64,000 bases of DNA from Botryobacter ruber (GTDB lineage: Bacteria > Bacteroidota > Bacteroidia > Cytophagales > Hymenobacteraceae): assembly GCF_003347595.2 (NCBI RefSeq), contig NZ_QCZK02000055.1, positions 62,001 to 126,000 of the forward strand, given 5' to 3'. Below, in pieces: positions 41,285 through 50,568 of this stretch. The notes under the pieces were generated by a model. The model ran no database searches and was not told the DNA's origin. It saw only the letters and a program-made list of their open reading frames with translations. Position 1 is the first letter of the stretch. The number at the start of each line of letters is the position of its first letter. Position numbers and translations under genes: made by a program.

Positions 41285-41353
41285 AGCTTGAAATACTACG
41301 GCAGCAGACGGAAGTGAAGTAGATTTCAGGTCATCACATAACATCTTCCTGCT

Positions 41354-43072
41354 ATGCCAGTTGCTCCAAACGTATCCGATTACGACTCCCTCTACGCCGG
41401 CTTCAGCTGGGAAACGGAAAAAGCCGGGCTCAGCGGCCTGCCCAACGGCCAGGGACTCAACATAGCCTATGAGGCTGTAGACCGCCATGCGATGGGCGCC
41501 CTGCGCGACCACATTGCCTTCCGCTGGATAAAGAAAGACAGGTCGGTGCGCGACTGCACGTATCAGGAGCTGATGGAGCTGACCAGCCGCTTTGCCAATG
41601 TGCTGGGGGAACTGGGCATAACCAAAGGCGACCGTGTTTTCGCTTTCCTGGGGCGCATCCCGGAGCTTTACATAGCAGCTTTGGGTACATTAAAAACAAC
41701 AGCCGTATTTTGTCCGCTGTTCAACGTGTTCGGGCCGGAGCCCGTGTTTCAGCGTATCAGCCGGGGCGATGGCAGCATGCTGGTCACTACCAAAGACCAG
41801 TTTGAGAAAAAGATACGCCAGTTGCTCGAGCGGCTTCCACAGTTGCGCTACGTGCTGTTAACCGATGCTGAGCAGGACGAAAGCGGGCAGGTGCGGTCCC
41901 TGCCCCGCCTTATGGAAAAAGCCTCTGCAGCTTTCACCATTCCCACGACAGCACCCGAAGACCCCGCTTTGCTGCACTTTACCAGTGGCACCACCGGTCT
42001 TCCCAAAGGGGCGCTGCATGTGCACAAGGCGGTGCTGGTGCATTACGTAACGGGCAAGTACGTGCTCGATTTTCATCCGGGCGATATCTACTGGTGCACT
42101 GCCGACCCTGGCTGGGTGACCGGCACCTCCTACGGCATCATCGCCCCGCTGGTAAACGGGGTAACGAACATCGTAGACGAAGAAGAATTCGACGCCACCC
42201 GCTGGTACGCCATCCTCGAAGAGCAAAAAGTTAACATCTGGTACACGGCTCCCACCGCCATCCGCCGCCTGATGCGCATGAACATCAGCCCGCGCGAAAA
42301 ATACAACCTGGAGCACCTGCGCCTGATGCTGAGTGTGGGCGAACCGCTGCATGCGGAGGCGGTAACCTGGGGCGAAAAAACCTTCGGCATGCCCTTCCTC
42401 GACAACTGGTGGCAAACCGAAACCGGAGGCATCATGATAGCCAATTACCGGTCCATGCCCGTGCGCCCGGGTTCCATGGGCAAACCTTTGCCTGGTGTGG
42501 AAGCCGCCGTAGCCGAAGTAACCGACGACAGCTTCAGCATCATCACCGAACCCGGTAAAGACGGGCACCTGGTACTCAAACGCGGCTGGCCTTCCATGTT
42601 CCGCACCTACCTGCACGACGAGGAACGCTACAACAAGTGCTTCCGGGGCGACTGGTACCTGACCGGCGACCTGGCCAAACGCGATGCCGACGGCTACTTC
42701 TGGTTCGTGGGCCGCGCCGACGATATCATCAAAACCTCCGGGCACATGGTAGGTCCTTTTGAAGTGGAAAGCGCCCTGATGGAACACCCTGCCGTAGCCG
42801 AAGCCGCTGTGATAGGTAAACCGGACCAGCTGATTGGGGAACTGGTAAAGGCTTTTGTTGTGCTGAAACCGGAGTACCAGCCGGATGAGGCCCTGAAGCT
42901 GGACATCACGGCCCATGCCCGTCGCAAACTTGGCCCTGCGGTGGCGCCCAAAGAAATCACTTTTATCGACAACCTTCCCAAAACCCGCAGCGGCAAGATC
43001 CTGCGCCGCCTGCTCAAAGCCCGTGAGCTGGGACTACCGGAGGGCGACCTGTCTACCCTGGAGCAACCTTGA
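41354..43072 (+). CDS. acsA: Acetyl-CoA synthetase (AMP-forming, AcsA type)
   Basis: Activates acetate (or a related short acid) to acyl-CoA through an acyl-AMP. The 572-residue length matches the short AcsA type known from Bacillus. Motifs: the AMP/phosphate loop [16 protein letters not shown] near residue 212, [60 protein letters not shown] with [13 protein letters not shown], and the C-terminal [13 protein letters not shown], whose lysine (second K) is the acetylation-controlled residue. It leads an operon with pyruvate dehydrogenase genes, an ACP and a P-type ATPase, with 18 nt to the next gene. The reverse reaction or another acid is possible. Confidence 0.92.
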   Translation: MPVAPNVSDYDSLYAGFSWETEKAGLSGLPNGQGLNIAYEAVDRHAMGALRDHIAFRWIKKDRSVRDCTYQELMELTSRFANVLGELGITKGDRVFAFLGRIPELYIAALGTLKTTAVFCPLFNVFGPEPVFQRISRGDGSMLVTTKDQFEKKIRQLLERLPQLRYVLLTDAEQDESGQVRSLPRLMEKASAAFTIPTTAPEDPALLHFTSGTTGLPKGALHVHKAVLVHYVTGKYVLDFHPGDIYWCTADPGWVTGTSYGIIAPLVNGVTNIVDEEEFDATRWYAILEEQKVNIWYTAPTAIRRLMRMNISPREKYNLEHLRLMLSVGEPLHAEAVTWGEKTFGMPFLDNWWQTETGGIMIANYRSMPVRPGSMGKPLPGVEAAVAEVTDDSFSIITEPGKDGHLVLKRGWPSMFRTYLHDEERYNKCFRGDWYLTGDLAKRDADGYFWFVGRADDIIKTSGHMVGPFEVESALMEHPAVAEAAVIGKPDQLIGELVKAFVVLKPEYQPDEALKLDITAHARRKLGPAVAPKEITFIDNLPKTRSGKILRRLLKARELGLPEGDLSTLEQP

Positions 43073-43090
43073 ATCTCAACCGGAAAAGCT

Positions 43091-44095
43091 ATGGCAAAGA
43101 AAGGAACCAAAACCAAAACTACAGCGCCTCTTGCTCCTGAACTGGCGCAAAAGCTGCTCTACCAGATGCTCCTGATTCGGAGGTTCGAAGAGAAGGCGGC
43201 GGAGATGTACACCAAAACCAAAATACGCGGTTTCCTGCATCTTTACATTGGCGAGGAGGCGGTGGCGGTGGGCGTCATGCAGGCGCTGCGGCCCCAGGAT
43301 AATGTGCTGGGCACCTACCGGGAGCACGGGCATGCGCTGGTGCGCGGGCTGGAGCCAAACGTTATCATGGCCGAAATGTATGGCAGGCAGGAAGGCTACT
43401 GCAGGGGAAGAGGTGGGTCCATGCACCTGTTCGATGCCAAAAGAAAATTCTTTGGCGGTAACGCCATTGTGGCGGGCCACCTGGCGCTGGCGGTAGGGCT
43501 GGCGCTGGCCGATAAAAAGATGCAGCGCAACCAGCTGACCTGCTGCTTTTTCGGAGAAGGCGCCATGGCCGAAGGAGCCTTTCACGAAGCCATGAACCTG
43601 GCGGCGCTATGGCAGGTGCCGGTGCTCTTTGTATGCGAAAACAACCTCTACGCCATGGGCACCGCCCTCCGCTACACCCATGCACAAACAGACCTCACCT
43701 TAAAAGGAGCAGCCTACGGCATCACCGCAGCTGCTGTCGACGGTATGGACTTGCAGGCTGTAATGGAGGCGGCCAATACAGCGGCAGCCACCGTCCGGAA
43801 AACCGGTAAACCTTACTTCCTGGTCTGCAACACCTACCGCTTCCGGGCCCACTCCATGTTCGATGCCGAGCTGTACCGCGATAAAGCAGAAGTGGAAGAA
43901 TGGAAGCAGCGCGACCCGATTCCTGCTTTTTCCAACACCCTCCTGCAACAGCAGCTTTTAGCCGAAGCAGACCTGCAGGCACTGGAGGCACGGGTAAACG
44001 AGGAAGTGCAGCAGGCCATAGACTTTGCCGAGTCCTGCAGCTGGGAGCCCGTGGAAGAGATGAGCAGGTTCACCTACAGCGAAAAAAAGACCTGA
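43091..44095 (+). CDS. pdhA: Pyruvate (2-oxoacid) dehydrogenase E1, alpha subunit
   Basis: With the beta subunit this thiamine-diphosphate enzyme decarboxylates pyruvate and passes acetyl to E2. The 334-residue protein has the TPP-binding motif [20 protein letters not shown] continuing to [14 protein letters not shown], plus [20 protein letters not shown] near the N-terminus and the active-site loop [16 protein letters not shown]. It is 18 nt after acsA and 4 nt before pdhB. Pyruvate is the likely substrate from context; branched-chain or acetoin-type E1 cannot be fully excluded. Confidence 0.9.
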   Translation: MAKKGTKTKTTAPLAPELAQKLLYQMLLIRRFEEKAAEMYTKTKIRGFLHLYIGEEAVAVGVMQALRPQDNVLGTYREHGHALVRGLEPNVIMAEMYGRQEGYCRGRGGSMHLFDAKRKFFGGNAIVAGHLALAVGLALADKKMQRNQLTCCFFGEGAMAEGAFHEAMNLAALWQVPVLFVCENNLYAMGTALRYTHAQTDLTLKGAAYGITAAAVDGMDLQAVMEAANTAAATVRKTGKPYFLVCNTYRFRAHSMFDAELYRDKAEVEEWKQRDPIPAFSNTLLQQQLLAEADLQALEARVNEEVQQAIDFAESCSWEPVEEMSRFTYSEKKT

Positions 44096-44099
44096 ACCC

Positions 44100-45086
44100 A
44101 TGGCAACCAGCCTTATTACTTACCGCGAGTGCCTGAAGCAGGCGATACGGGAGGCCCTGCAGGGCGATGAGCGGGTGTTCCTGATGGGGGAAGACGTAGG
44201 CCATTACGGTGGCGCCTTCGCCGTGAGCAAAGGACTGCTGCAGGAATTCGGCCCGGAGCGCATCATGGACACGCCCTTATCCGAAGCCGGTTTTACCGGG
44301 GCAGGCATTGGCGCAGCACTCGGCGGCATGCGGCCTATTGTCGAAATCATGACCATCAACTTCAGCCTGCTGGCCCTGGACCAGATTGCCAACAATGCCG
44401 CTACGCTGCTGCACATGTCGGGCGGGCAGCTCAACGTGCCGCTCGTTATCCGGATGAGCGCCGGTATCGGGCGGCAGCTGGCGGCGCAGCACTCGCATAG
44501 CTGGGAGCCGCTGTTCGCCCATTTGCCGGGGCTGCGCGTGCTCTCCGTCGGCACCCACGAAGATGCCCGCTACATGCTCGCACCCGCCCTGCTCGACCCC
44601 GACCCGGTCATCATCTTCGAATACACCTCCATGCTCAACCTCGAACAGGAACTACAGCCCGTGGAGGGAGGCGTCGATATCAGCAAGGCAAAAATAAGGC
44701 GGGAAGGAAAAGACATCTCCATCATCACCTACGGCACCGGCGTTTACAAAGCCCTGGAAGCGGCTGCAGAACTGGCTGCGGCAGGCATAGAGGCGGAGGT
44801 AGTGGACCTGCGCGTGCTGCGTCCGCTGGATGACGAAACGATACTGGCTTCTGTTACCAAAACCAGCCGGGCCATAATCGTGGAAGATGCCAGCAGGTCG
44901 GTGAGCGTTTCTTCGGAGGTGAGTGCACGGATTACGGAGAATTGCTTCTACGACCTCGATGCGCCGGTGCAGCGCCTGTGCGGGGCTGAGGTGCCGATAC
45001 CTTACCCCAAGCACCTCGAGGATGCCGCCGTGCCGCAACCTGCCCAGATTGTATCAGCCATCAAAAAATTACTGCAACATGCTTGA
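44100..45086 (+). CDS. pdhB: Pyruvate (2-oxoacid) dehydrogenase E1, beta subunit
   Basis: Beta partner of the preceding E1 subunit. The 328 residues include the conserved start [40 protein letters not shown] (TPP-activating Glu), and the C-terminal transketolase domain ending [20 protein letters not shown]. Its 3' end overlaps the E2 gene by 8 nt, so translation is coupled. Confidence 0.92.
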   Translation: MATSLITYRECLKQAIREALQGDERVFLMGEDVGHYGGAFAVSKGLLQEFGPERIMDTPLSEAGFTGAGIGAALGGMRPIVEIMTINFSLLALDQIANNAATLLHMSGGQLNVPLVIRMSAGIGRQLAAQHSHSWEPLFAHLPGLRVLSVGTHEDARYMLAPALLDPDPVIIFEYTSMLNLEQELQPVEGGVDISKAKIRREGKDISIITYGTGVYKALEAAAELAAAGIEAEVVDLRVLRPLDDETILASVTKTSRAIIVEDASRSVSVSSEVSARITENCFYDLDAPVQRLCGAEVPIPYPKHLEDAAVPQPAQIVSAIKKLLQHA

Positions 45087-46389
45087 GTACCGCATGCCCA
45101 GCCTCGGAGCCGACATGGAGAGCGGCTTTCTGCGTGAATGGCACGTAAAGCCAGGCGATAAAATTAAGAAAGGCGACATCATAGCCGAAGTAGAAACCCA
45201 GAAAGGCATCATCGACATCGAAGTATTCGACGACGGTACCATTGGCGAACTGCTGGTACAGGTAGATGAAAAAGTGCCGGTAGGGACCCTGATGGCCATG
45301 ATTATACCTCCGGGAGAGGATGGCGAAATTAAGGAAACGCCACAAAAATCTGCTGCACCAGCCACCACACCCACTGCTGCTGAAGAGGCATGGATTGCAA
45401 CAGAGCCTCCTCCCATGGCAGAAAAAGCAGCGGCCGCGGAACATCATGTACGGGCTTCGCCCTTAGCCAAACGCATAGCCGAAGAAAAAGGCATCGACAT
45501 CGCCACCATCCACGGAACAGGACCGGAAGGAGCCATCATCCGCGAAGACGTAGAGCATGCCATTACCGCCCGGGTAGCACCGGTGCCGGAAGCTCCGAAA
45601 GAGGCTGCGCCTGCGCCACCGCCTGCATCACCACCTGCACCCGTTGCGGCGGAAAAACCTGCCCCACCAGCCCAGGCACCAGCTGCTCCTGCAGAGGAGG
45701 AAAAAGCCAGGCAAGCCACCGGAGCCTCTGCCGAAACCATCCGCATGGCCGTGGCAGCCGCCATGAGCAAGTCGAACCGCGAGATACCGCACTATTACCT
45801 CGAAACCAGGATAGACATGCGCAGGGCGATGGCCTGGCTGGCAGAAACAAACAAACAGCGACCCGTAAAAGAGCGGCTGTTGCCCGCCGTGCTGCTCCTG
45901 AAAGCGGTAGCCAAAGCGCTGAACGAGGTGCCGGACCTGAATGCCTGGTGGGAGAACGGGCTGCAGCGGAAACCGGCCATCAACATCGGCTATGTAGTGG
46001 CCCTGCGCACCGGCGGCATCATGGTGCCCGCCATACACGATGCCGATAACAAGTCGCTGGACGAGCTGATGCAGACCCTCAACGACCTCATTCCGCGTGC
46101 CCGGGCGCTGCGGCTGCGCAGTTCCGAACTTGCCGACTCCACCATCACGGTGACCAGCCTCGGCGAAGGAGGCGTGGAAACGGTGTTCGGTGTTATTTAC
46201 CCGCCGCAGGTTGCGCTGGTGGGTTTTGGCGGCATTACCGACCAACCCTGGACCGAAAACGGCATGCTGGATGTGCGGCCCGTGCTCACCGCCACCCTCG
46301 CCGCCGACCACCGCGCCACCGACGGCAGCACCGGCAGCCGCTTCCTGACAGCCATCAAAAATTACCTCCAACAACCCGAAAAACTATGA
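45079..46389 (+). CDS. pdhC: Dihydrolipoamide acetyltransferase (E2)
   Basis: E2 carries the swinging lipoyl arm and moves the acetyl group to CoA. From ATG 45079 ([18 protein letters not shown]) it has 436 residues: one lipoyl domain with the lipoylated Lys42 in [12 protein letters not shown], a Pro/Ala-rich linker, a peripheral-subunit-binding domain ([20 protein letters not shown]), a second Ala/Pro linker, and the catalytic domain ending [20 protein letters not shown] with the His and Asp in place. The frame is open upstream to 44923 but that is out-of-frame pdhB. Bases 45343-45380 in the first linker match the dispersed genomic repeat. No E3 gene is adjacent. It overlaps the ACP gene by ATGA. 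Confidence 0.92.
   Translation: MLEYRMPSLGADMESGFLREWHVKPGDKIKKGDIIAEVETQKGIIDIEVFDDGTIGELLVQVDEKVPVGTLMAMIIPPGEDGEIKETPQKSAAPATTPTAAEEAWIATEPPPMAEKAAAAEHHVRASPLAKRIAEEKGIDIATIHGTGPEGAIIREDVEHAITARVAPVPEAPKEAAPAPPPASPPAPVAAEKPAPPAQAPAAPAEEEKARQATGASAETIRMAVAAAMSKSNREIPHYYLETRIDMRRAMAWLAETNKQRPVKERLLPAVLLLKAVAKALNEVPDLNAWWENGLQRKPAINIGYVVALRTGGIMVPAIHDADNKSLDELMQTLNDLIPRARALRLRSSELADSTITVTSLGEGGVETVFGVIYPPQVALVGFGGITDQPWTENGMLDVRPVLTATLAADHRATDGSTGSRFLTAIKNYLQQPEKL
45343..45380 (+). repeat. Dispersed repeat, family A copy 5, inside the E2 gene
   Basis: AAATCTGCTGCACCAGCCAC then CACACCCACTGCTGC matches the intergenic copies and is read in frame as roughly [12 protein letters not shown], residues 89-101 of E2. 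It lies in the flexible linker after the lipoyl domain. Ala/Pro-rich linkers use similar codons, so convergence is possible. Confidence 0.55.
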
Positions 46390-46634
46390 CAGCAGAAGAA
46401 ATAAAACAAGCCCTCTTGCTCCGGCTCAAAACCATCGCCCCCGATACCGAACCGGCCCAACTACAGCCCGACGACAACATCCGCGAAAAGCTGGGCATCG
46501 ACTCCTTCGATTACCTGCAGTTCATCGTCGCCCTCGACGAACAGTTCGGCATCCAGACGCCCGAAGAGGATTACGGCAAAATTCAGACGCTGCAGGAGCT
46601 GACGGAGTATGTGGGGGCAAGGGTGAAGGGGTAG
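46386..46634 (+). CDS. Acyl carrier protein-like protein
   Basis: An 82-residue acidic helical protein with the phosphopantetheine site LGIDSFDYLQFIVALDEQFG, where the Ser of DS would carry the prosthetic arm. It overlaps the E2 stop by 4 nt (ATGA), so it is made together with the pyruvate dehydrogenase complex, and the P-type ATPase follows 26 nt later. It is unlikely to be the housekeeping ACP because no fatty-acid genes are near and the motif differs from the usual DSLxxVE. What it carries is unknown; an acetyl group or another acyl group made by the neighbouring enzymes is a reasonable guess. Confidence 0.85.
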   Translation: MTAEEIKQALLLRLKTIAPDTEPAQLQPDDNIREKLGIDSFDYLQFIVALDEQFGIQTPEEDYGKIQTLQELTEYVGARVKG

Positions 46635-46660
46635 GGAGGATTTCTGTTACATCCAAAGCC

Positions 46661-49429
46661 ATGCCCGCCTCAAGCCCTGCAGACATTTTCCGGTTGCCGC
46701 CCGAACAGGTGGCGGCGCAGCTGCAGACTTCCCCGGCACAAGGACTGACGACGGCAGAAAGTGCGGCTCGCCTGAAGCGCTTTGGCTATAATCAAATCCG
46801 GCACATCAACAAACGGAACATGCTGCAGGTGTTTCTGGAGCAGTACAAAAACGTGCTGGTGCTGTTGCTGCTGGGCTCCTGCGTTATTTCCTTTTTCCTG
46901 GGTTATGTGCAGGATGCCATTGTGCTGCTGCTGGTTGTTTTCTTCAACACATTTATCGGCTTTTACCAGGACTGGAAATCGGAAAACCTGCTGGCTTCGC
47001 TCAAAGAACTCGTGCAGGAACGGTGCTATGTGCTAAGGGAGGGGCGGAAGCTGGAAATACCGGCCCGGGAGCTGGTGCCCGGCGATGTGGTATACCTGAG
47101 CGAAGGCGACGGCGTTCCGGCCGATATCAGGCTGTTTAGCACCACCGGCTTTGTCGCCAACGAGTTTATCCTGACCGGCGAATCGCAATCGCGTATAAAG
47201 GAGGCAGCACGTGTGCCCGAAGAAGCGGCAGGGCTAAACGGGCGCGATAACGCTGTGTTTATGGGAACCACTGTCGCCGGCGGCGAAGCTACCGGGGTGG
47301 TGGTGGCAACCGGCATGCAGACTGAACTGGGCCGCATCGCCCGCACCTCCGAAACCATCGATGCCAGTCTTACGCCGCTGCAAAAGGAGCTGAACGTGGT
47401 GGCGAAAAAGATTACGATTGCTACCCTGGTGCTGGCAAGCCTGCTTTTTACCGCCCGGATGCTGCTGGACAGTCACCTGCACGATGCGCTGCTCTTTACC
47501 ATTGGCGTGGCCGCCGCCATGGTGCCCGAAGGTTTGCCTGCCCAGATATCCGTTTCGCTGGCCCTGGGGGTAGCGCGGCTTGCACGGAAAAAAGCAGTGG
47601 TGAAAAAGCTCTCGGCCGTGGAAGCGCTGGGGGCTGCTACGGTGATTGCCTCCGACAAGACCGGCACCATCACTAAAAACGAAATGAGCATCATTCACTG
47701 CTACCTCAACGGGCAGAACTACACCGTAACCGGCACCGGCTACGAACCCACCGGCCAGTTACTCGACCTCGACAGCCACGTGCTCCACAAAGATAATTTA
47801 GAGAACCTGAAGCCTTTTTTCCTGGACGGTTACCTTGCCTCTACCGGCAAAATCAATCCGCCCGATAAATACCACGCCACCTGGTACCCCCTCGGCGACC
47901 CCACCGATTGCGCTTTTTCCACGCTGGTACTCAAAGCGGGATTTCAGCTGGAAGACCTGGACCAGCAGTACCCGCGCAAACAACTCTTCCCCTTCGACTC
48001 CTTCCGCAAGCGCACCTCCATTGTCCGGCGGCACAAAAACAAAACGATAAGTTTTATAAAAGGCGCCCTCGAATCGGTGCTGGAAACGGCGGTGGCGCAC
48101 GAGGTGAATTTTGAGGTAAAGCCGCTTCTGCCGGAGGAAAAAGAACACTTCCTGAACCTGGCCCGCCTGCACGCAGCCGAAGGCAAAAGAATTATTGCAT
48201 TGGCTTACAAAGACCTGCCGCTACAGGAAACCTACACGCTGGAAGAAGCGGAAACCGCAACTGTTTTTGCCGGTTTTGTAACGATGGTGGACCCGCCACA
48301 CGAGCAGGTAAAAGCCGCCGTTCAAACTGCTTTTGAAGCCGGCATGAAGCTCATCATGCTAACCGGCGACAACGAAGTAACAGCCCGTGCCATCGCCAAC
48401 CAGGTAGGCATGCACAACCCCGACGGAAGTTTGCCAGCCGTTATCGACGAGCAGCTGCTGAAGACACTGGATGATGTCTCCCTGAAAAAACACCTGGAGG
48501 CCCGTACGCTGATTTTCTCACGCGTATCGCCGGACGAAAAGCTGAAAATAGTAACGCTGCTGAAAGAAAGTGGCGAAGTGGTGGCTGTTACCGGCGACGG
48601 CGTAAACGATACGCTCAGCCTGAAAAAAGCCGACATTGGCATAGCCATGGGGCAGAAAGGAAGCAAAGTAGCCCAGGAAGCAGCCGGTATGGTGCTGCTC
48701 AACGACGATTTTTCTACCATTGTGGTTGCCATACAGGAAGGCCGCACCATTTACAACAACCTCAGGAAGAACGTACTGGCCAACCTCATTGGCAACCTGG
48801 CGGAGCTGACGGTTATCCTGCTGGGCTTTGCTGCTGCTTTCCGGGGCATGCCCATGGCCCTGCTGGCTATCCACATCCTGCTCATTGACCTGATTGGCAA
48901 CATGCTGCCGCTGCTCATGCTCTCCTTCGACCCGCCCGAAGAAGACCTGATGCACCGGCCGCCACGCCGCCTGGGCGAGATGCTCAACAAGCAGGCCCTG
49001 CTGACTATCCTTTACTCCGGCCTTATCAAAGGCTTAATCTCGTATGCGGTGTTCCTGCTCTCGTTCTTCAGCCACGCGGGGCACCCGCTGCAGCACCCCA
49101 TCGCCATGACCGTCACTCTCACGTCCATTGTCTTCTGCCAGTTTGTAAACATCTTTTCGAGCCGCACCAGCCGCACGGTTTTCACCCGCTTCTTTTTCTC
49201 CAACAGGCTGCTTTTCTTCGGAATGAGCCTTTCTGCCTTTTTTGTCTTCGTCATCAGCTATCTGCCGTTTTTCAACCGCTACTTCCGTACCGGACCTCTG
49301 GCCGCTGCTGACTGGGCACTGGTGCTGGGGGGCGCCCTGGTGTACCTGATAATTCTGGAAGTATTGAAGCGTGTTTCCGGGAAAAGGAATAAATACGTAA
49401 GTGATAAAAAGATGCAAGGTGTTAAGTAG
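46661..49429 (+). CDS. P-type cation-transporting ATPase (P2 class)
   Basis: An inner-membrane cation pump of 922 residues with the full domain order: N-terminal cation-ATPase domain (TSPAQGLTTAESAARLKRFG), M1-M2, actuator domain with ILTGES, M4 with VPEGLPAQISVSLALG, phosphorylation site IASDKTGTITKNE near Asp331, the nucleotide domain, the hinge VAVTGDGVNDTLSLKKADIG and six C-terminal helices. M5 has the NLAE pattern equivalent to SERCA N768/E771, but M6 reads IDLIGNMLPLLML where calcium and sodium pumps usually have N/D-x-x-T-D. The transported ion therefore cannot be assigned. Last gene of the acsA operon. Confidence 0.9.
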   Translation: MPASSPADIFRLPPEQVAAQLQTSPAQGLTTAESAARLKRFGYNQIRHINKRNMLQVFLEQYKNVLVLLLLGSCVISFFLGYVQDAIVLLLVVFFNTFIGFYQDWKSENLLASLKELVQERCYVLREGRKLEIPARELVPGDVVYLSEGDGVPADIRLFSTTGFVANEFILTGESQSRIKEAARVPEEAAGLNGRDNAVFMGTTVAGGEATGVVVATGMQTELGRIARTSETIDASLTPLQKELNVVAKKITIATLVLASLLFTARMLLDSHLHDALLFTIGVAAAMVPEGLPAQISVSLALGVARLARKKAVVKKLSAVEALGAATVIASDKTGTITKNEMSIIHCYLNGQNYTVTGTGYEPTGQLLDLDSHVLHKDNLENLKPFFLDGYLASTGKINPPDKYHATWYPLGDPTDCAFSTLVLKAGFQLEDLDQQYPRKQLFPFDSFRKRTSIVRRHKNKTISFIKGALESVLETAVAHEVNFEVKPLLPEEKEHFLNLARLHAAEGKRIIALAYKDLPLQETYTLEEAETATVFAGFVTMVDPPHEQVKAAVQTAFEAGMKLIMLTGDNEVTARAIANQVGMHNPDGSLPAVIDEQLLKTLDDVSLKKHLEARTLIFSRVSPDEKLKIVTLLKESGEVVAVTGDGVNDTLSLKKADIGIAMGQKGSKVAQEAAGMVLLNDDFSTIVVAIQEGRTIYNNLRKNVLANLIGNLAELTVILLGFAAAFRGMPMALLAIHILLIDLIGNMLPLLMLSFDPPEEDLMHRPPRRLGEMLNKQALLTILYSGLIKGLISYAVFLLSFFSHAGHPLQHPIAMTVTLTSIVFCQFVNIFSSRTSRTVFTRFFFSNRLLFFGMSLSAFFVFVISYLPFFNRYFRTGPLAAADWALVLGGALVYLIILEVLKRVSGKRNKYVSDKKMQGVK

Positions 49430-49527
49430 TAATGTTTTATGTTTGGATATTCATCATGTTTACATATCAAAAATACCGATTTACGAAATTTGTTTAATTC
49501 CTTTTGTTATCTTGAATTTAATTGCGT

Positions 49528-49550
49528 TAAACTAATAATTAATTAGTTTA
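49528..49550. promoter_or_regulatory. AT-rich inverted repeat at the start of the rubrerythrin-like gene
   Basis: TAAACTAAT (49528-49536) is a perfect inverted match to ATTAGTTTA (49542-49550) with a 5-nt spacer. It shares TAATTAGTTTA with the inverted repeat before the DinB-like gene, suggesting a common DNA-binding regulator or a shared RNA structure. Confidence 0.5.
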
Positions 49551-49555
49551 TGTTT

Positions 49556-50155
49556 ATGAAAGCAATCTTTATTATTCCGTTTTTACTCTTATGCAGCCTC
49601 GTTACATACGGACAGCAGCATAAGCAAACGCTTACCAATCTGGAGAAAGCCTATCAGGCCGAGGCAAATGCAAGCCGCCGTTACGAAATGTTTTCCAAAA
49701 AAGCATCAGAAGAAAAGCAGGAACAAATTGCCAGATTGTTTCGTGCTGTATCGAAGTCAGAATCCATCCACATGCAGAACCACAAACGGGCTATCGAAAA
49801 AATCGGAGGGACTCCTTCCAAAATTATGTACCAGAAAGTGAAGGTAGAAACAACCCGCGACAACCTGAAGGAGCCAATTGAGGGTGAAAAGCAGGAGACA
49901 GAATCCTTGTATCCCGAATTTGTAAGAATAGCCAAGCAGGAGAATGCAAAACAGGCAGTACAGTCGTTTACCTACGCCATGGAGGCTGAAGCCCAGCATG
50001 AAAAGCTTTACAAAGACGCCCTGCAGCACTATGGCAGGAACAAGAAAATGGACTACTATGTCAGTTCCGTATCAGGTTCAACCATTGCGGTAGAGCCTGG
50101 TAAACCTGCTCCTAAACCCAAGCATCCAAATGAGAAATACATGCTGATAAAATAA
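49556..50155 (+). CDS. Exported rubrerythrin-like ferritin-family protein lacking rubredoxin cysteines
   Basis: From ATG 49556 the 199-residue protein begins with a signal peptide (MKAIFIIPFLLLCSLVTYGQ); ATG 49550 would add two residues. A rubrerythrin-type four-helix diiron domain follows: EKAYQAEANASRRYEMF, FRAVSKSESIHMQNHKRAIE and FTYAMEAEAQHEKLYKDAL hold the Glu and His ligands. The C-terminus (DYYVSSVSGSTIAVEPGKPA and on to HPNEKYMLIK) aligns with the rubredoxin-like zinc/iron ribbon YYVCPVCG...KCPVC..PKEKF of rubrerythrins, but the cysteines are Ser170, Ser173 and non-Cys residues. It may therefore be a diiron peroxidase, oxidase or iron binder without the electron-relay site, acting in the periplasm. 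Confidence 0.82.
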   Translation: MKAIFIIPFLLLCSLVTYGQQHKQTLTNLEKAYQAEANASRRYEMFSKKASEEKQEQIARLFRAVSKSESIHMQNHKRAIEKIGGTPSKIMYQKVKVETTRDNLKEPIEGEKQETESLYPEFVRIAKQENAKQAVQSFTYAMEAEAQHEKLYKDALQHYGRNKKMDYYVSSVSGSTIAVEPGKPAPKPKHPNEKYMLIK

Positions 50156-50232
50156 AGCAAGCGTTACAGCAGCGTTGTACGGAACCAGCCTGGTCAGTAC
50201 AATGCTGCCTATCGCTGTAACTACCATACAAA

Positions 50233-50568
50233 ATGGACTACACGCACATCCACCTGCTGCTTAACCACTTTCCTATTGTAGGAACGCTGACTGGCGCAGG
50301 CGTTATGGTTTGGGGAGTACTGAGAAATGAAAAAACTGTTAAAGCAGTGGCTGCCGTCAACATCATGGCTGTGACCGTCATGACGATACCCGTGTTTCTG
50401 GCAGGAGAATCAGCCGAAGAGCGGGTAGAGCACCTGCCCGGCGTTTCTGAGCGCGTAATTGAGGAGCATGAAGTGGCAGCCGAGCGCTTCGGTAGCTATT
50501 CAGCCGGAAGAGTAAAGCCAAGGTCAGTGCTGATGATGTATGCTTTAAGTCCGTCGCTGCGCCAGTAG
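50233..50568 (+). pseudogene. 3'-truncated membrane protein gene
   Basis: The first 80 or so residues (MDYTHIHLLLNHFPIVGTLT, then a second helix, VNIMAVTVMTIPVFLAGESA, and EERVEHLPGVSERVIEEHE) resemble the N-terminal half of a four-helix membrane protein family common in Bacteroidota, probably 145-165 residues long with His residues for heme or metal. After the EHE motif the frame runs into antisense sequence of the neighbouring DUF3570 gene, overlapping its last 73 nt. Helices 3 and 4 are missing. A deletion or rearrangement near 50485 probably joined the two 3' ends. The family link is from memory, so the truncation call is moderate. Confidence 0.55.

Larger units (their letters stand above)
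40934..41353. other. 420-nt divergent intergenic region (ppx / acsA)
   Basis: Holds a dispersed repeat copy (41061-41090), a possible small reverse-strand gene (41117-41284) and a compound hairpin (41181-41218). Promoters for both flanking genes should lie here, but I see no clean TAnnTTTG box. Confidence 0.6.

Noticed and set aside
41858-42916. Long minus-strand open frame (352 codons) across acsA
   Set aside because: It is fully antisense to a well-supported acetyl-CoA synthetase, has no domain pattern and reflects GC-rich codon structure.
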